Below, piece after piece: positions 6,987 to 8,721 of a DNA stretch of 8,721 nucleotides. Numbering within the stretch: position 1 is the stretch's first letter; the number at the start of each line of letters is the position of its first letter. This DNA comes from JALRAP01 sp046340555 (GTDB lineage Bacteria > Bacteroidota > Bacteroidia > AKYH767-A > OLB10), in the NCBI GenBank assembly GCA_046340555.1, contig JBKDSL010000016.1, positions 1 through 8,721 of the forward strand, written 5' to 3'. The notes under the pieces were generated by a model. It saw nothing but the letters and a program-made list of their open reading frames with translations, was not told where the DNA came from and did no database searches. The position numbers and the translations under genes were made by a program.

Positions 6987-8721
6987 TTATTCTGCTATAA
7001 TCATTCTACGGGTTATCCGATTGCCTTCCCAAATCAATGTGTAAGTGAATATCCCTTGGCCTAAGTTGGATTTGGAAAAACGGATACTGTGAGTTCCCGC
7101 TTCAGTTTCTTGGTTAAACGGAATCGAAACAACCCGCCCAAGCATGTCTTCAATCTGGATTGTTACCCGACCATCTGAAGGTATATTGAACTCTATTTCA
7201 GTGTCTTGAGAGAATGGGTTGGGGGAGTTTTGGCCGAGCATTAATCCTGCTGTTTCGGGATCGGTAATACTGGTTAGGCATGGACTGCCTTGAACCTCCT
7301 CAAAGCAGAAATTATCAATAGCCCAACCCTCAAAGCTGTTGAATTGATCAGATCCGAATCTGAATCGGAAAATAACATTCCCGTTTGTCCAGAAATTCAT
7401 GGTTCGCTCAACCATGCTCCAATTGTTTTGGGTTCCCGACCAACCTGGATATCCTGGGTTGCCTCCAAGTCCTGTAACAAAAGGTGTGTTGTACCAAGAT
7501 GAAATGTTGGGCGACCAGAATCCTAAATGCAGCCAAGTTTGCGCATTATCTGTTGAGTACTCTACAATACCTCCATCCACATAAGGGTCTGTTTGGAATT
7601 TGTGATAGAAACTAAGTTTGTAGCAGCGTGTGTTATCAACAGAAAATACAGGCGTGAATAGCGCCGATGTGTCTGCGTTAGGATAATTTGCGGTAAGTCC
7701 TGTTGACCATGCTTTGGTACCGCTGTATGCTCCGTTCAAGATGGTTTGTGCTGGTGTTCCGAGTTGCCAGGAATTAGGCGAGGAGTTGAATGTCACTGGA
7801 TTCACCGCAATCCACTGTGGCCCTGTCTCGAAGTCGGTACAATAGGGATTGGCTTGCGATACAGTTAATGTGTCGAATACCGAAAGCGTCATACATGTGG
7901 TGTCGTCCGAAGGATTCAAGTCGGCAGTATTGTTAGGCAAGGATGTAATGGCGCAAACCGTATAAACACCAGGAGCGGCAAACCAGGGCTGAGAAAAACT
8001 ATGGTTTTGGCTTCCCTGCGAGGCTAGTGTTGGTGAGTAAGCAACAGGATCTGTAACAAACGGTGTTCCGTTCACTGTGAGTGTAACGTTTACTGATGAC
8101 AATGGAGTGGTGCCAGGATTCGAAATATTGGCGTTGAATTGAATTGGCTGACCTGGAAAAATAAAGTTATTGTTTAGTGCATTGCTGGCAATGGAAAGTG
8201 GGCTGGCTGTGATTGGAATTGGCACATCCACTCGGAAATCATCGATTGAAAATCCATCCACGTTTACGGATCCATCAGAAGTGAATACAAAGCGGAATTG
8301 TACGGTGCCGGCATTGCTCAAGAATCCTAAACATTTGGCTTCGGCCTTGATCCACCCTGGTGTGGAATTGCCCATCCAAGCAGGTTGACCTGATGAGAAA
8401 ATGGTTGGCGTACTATTGTACCAATTCACCCAACAAGGTGCGGTAAGGTTGGCTGCTCCTAATAGTGTCCATGGTCCACCATTGATCGAGTATTCCATAC
8501 GAGTGCCATCCCAAGCGTTTTCAGTTCGGTGGTTGATGTAAAAGGATACTTCCGGATCAACGGCATTGGTGAAATCGAACAATGGAGAAACCAGTGCGCA
8601 ATTGGCATTGTTTCCATAAGCGCTTGTAAGGTTTACGTCCCAACATTGTGTTCCTGAGTAGGCGCTGTTGGTGCCACCGAAAGCCGGGGTTCCCAATTGC
8701 CAAATGGTGTTTGTATTACCG
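6987..8721 (-). CDS. T9SS-exported modular surface protein, paralogue of the 1518-residue protein (5' end outside window)
   Basis: The frame is open to the window edge; codons 8721-8697 read NTNTIWQ, joining the W-Q-L-G-T-P-A-F-G element, so the true start lies upstream. The TTG codon at 8696-8694 is an internal Leu, not a start. The visible 577 residues contain a jelly roll ending in DGFSIDDFRVDVP (to 7 kb side at about 8217), an Ig-like module ending DDTTC (7893-8202), a second jelly roll ending FEGWAIDNFCFEEV (7290-7839), and a T9SS type A sorting domain (6990-7238: GQNSPNPFSQ, IEDMLGR, ITRRMIIAE). The order and sequence match residues from about 940 to the end of the neighbouring 1518-residue protein. 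No enzymatic motif is visible in this part. An adhesive or matrix role is inferred, and unseen N-terminal domains could change that. The gene is followed by its own terminator. Confidence 0.92.
   Translation of the reverse strand, partial: GNTNTIWQLGTPAFGGTNSAYSGTQCWDVNLTSAYGNNANCALVSPLFDFTNAVDPEVSFYINHRTENAWDGTRMEYSINGGPWTLLGAANLTAPCWVNWYNSTPTIFSSGQPAWMGNSTPGWIKAEAKCLGFLSNAGTVQFRFVFTSDGSVNVDGFSIDDFRVDVPIPITASPLSIASNALNNNFIFPGQPIQFNANISNPGTTPLSSVNVTLTVNGTPFVTDPVAYSPTLASQGSQNHSFSQPWFAAPGVYTVCAITSLPNNTADLNPSDDTTCMTLSVFDTLTVSQANPYCTDFETGPQWIAVNPVTFNSSPNSWQLGTPAQTILNGAYSGTKAWSTGLTANYPNADTSALFTPVFSVDNTRCYKLSFYHKFQTDPYVDGGIVEYSTDNAQTWLHLGFWSPNISSWYNTPFVTGLGGNPGYPGWSGTQNNWSMVERTMNFWTNGNVIFRFRFGSDQFNSFEGWAIDNFCFEEVQGSPCLTSITDPETAGLMLGQNSPNPFSQDTEIEFNIPSDGRVTIQIEDMLGRVVSIPFNQETEAGTHSIRFSKSNLGQGIFTYTLIWEGNRITRRMIIAE
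6990..7238 (-). other. T9SS type A C-terminal sorting domain of the upstream paralogue
   Basis: The last 83 residues start at LGQNSPNPFS and include IEFNIP, IQIEDMLGR, the AGTH turn, GIFTYTL and the terminal NRITRRMIIAE. This is the same layout as in the neighbouring protein, with conserved motif residues but considerable substitution between them. It marks the protein for T9SS export. Confidence 0.93.

Noticed and set aside
8694..8696. TTG at 8696 as the start of the upstream T9SS protein gene
   Set aside because: The frame is open to the window edge and the preceding codons complete the conserved WQLG element of the module, so this codon is internal.

Overview
The window looks like ordinary chromosome of a member of the Bacteroidota. 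Two large proteins end in type IX secretion (T9SS) type A sorting domains, which are restricted to that phylum. Promoter elements resemble the Bacteroidota TTG / TAnnTTTG pattern, there are no clear Shine-Dalgarno sequences, and the tRNA gene encodes no CCA. The exact order or family cannot be fixed from the sequence. Every supported gene lies on the minus strand, so transcription runs from high to low coordinates.

Layout in transcription order: (1) 8721-6987 is the 3' part of a gene for a modular secreted protein whose start lies beyond the window, followed by a hairpin terminator. (2) 6783-2227 encodes a complete 1518-residue paralogue: signal peptide, five jelly-roll (MAM-like) modules alternating with Ig/CARDB-like modules, and a T9SS sorting domain. 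It has a -7 element upstream and a strong terminator downstream. (3) 2085-2012 is a solitary tRNA-Ala(GGC) gene with its own promoter and an abutting terminator. (4) 1828-422 encodes a secreted SGNH/GDSL hydrolase with a C-terminal LysM domain and a GTG start. (5) 293-1 is the 5' part of a small secreted protein of unknown function that leaves the window.

The two T9SS proteins share the same C-terminal order (jelly roll, Ig, jelly roll, sorting domain) and are products of an old tandem duplication. They look like non-enzymatic cell-surface or matrix proteins; no catalytic motif was seen in them. The SGNH hydrolase probably acts on an acylated wall polymer or glycan in the periplasm or at the cell surface. 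The sequence does not link it functionally to the T9SS proteins.

The most notable observation is that the LysM domain of the SGNH hydrolase is cut by an in-frame TAA. The remaining 15 codons of a normal LysM motif follow in the same frame and end at a TGA. This is a single-base nonsense change, a sequencing error, or a readthrough site. No gap between genes exceeds about 205 bases. No mobile element, CRISPR array, phage gene or clearly new system was found.
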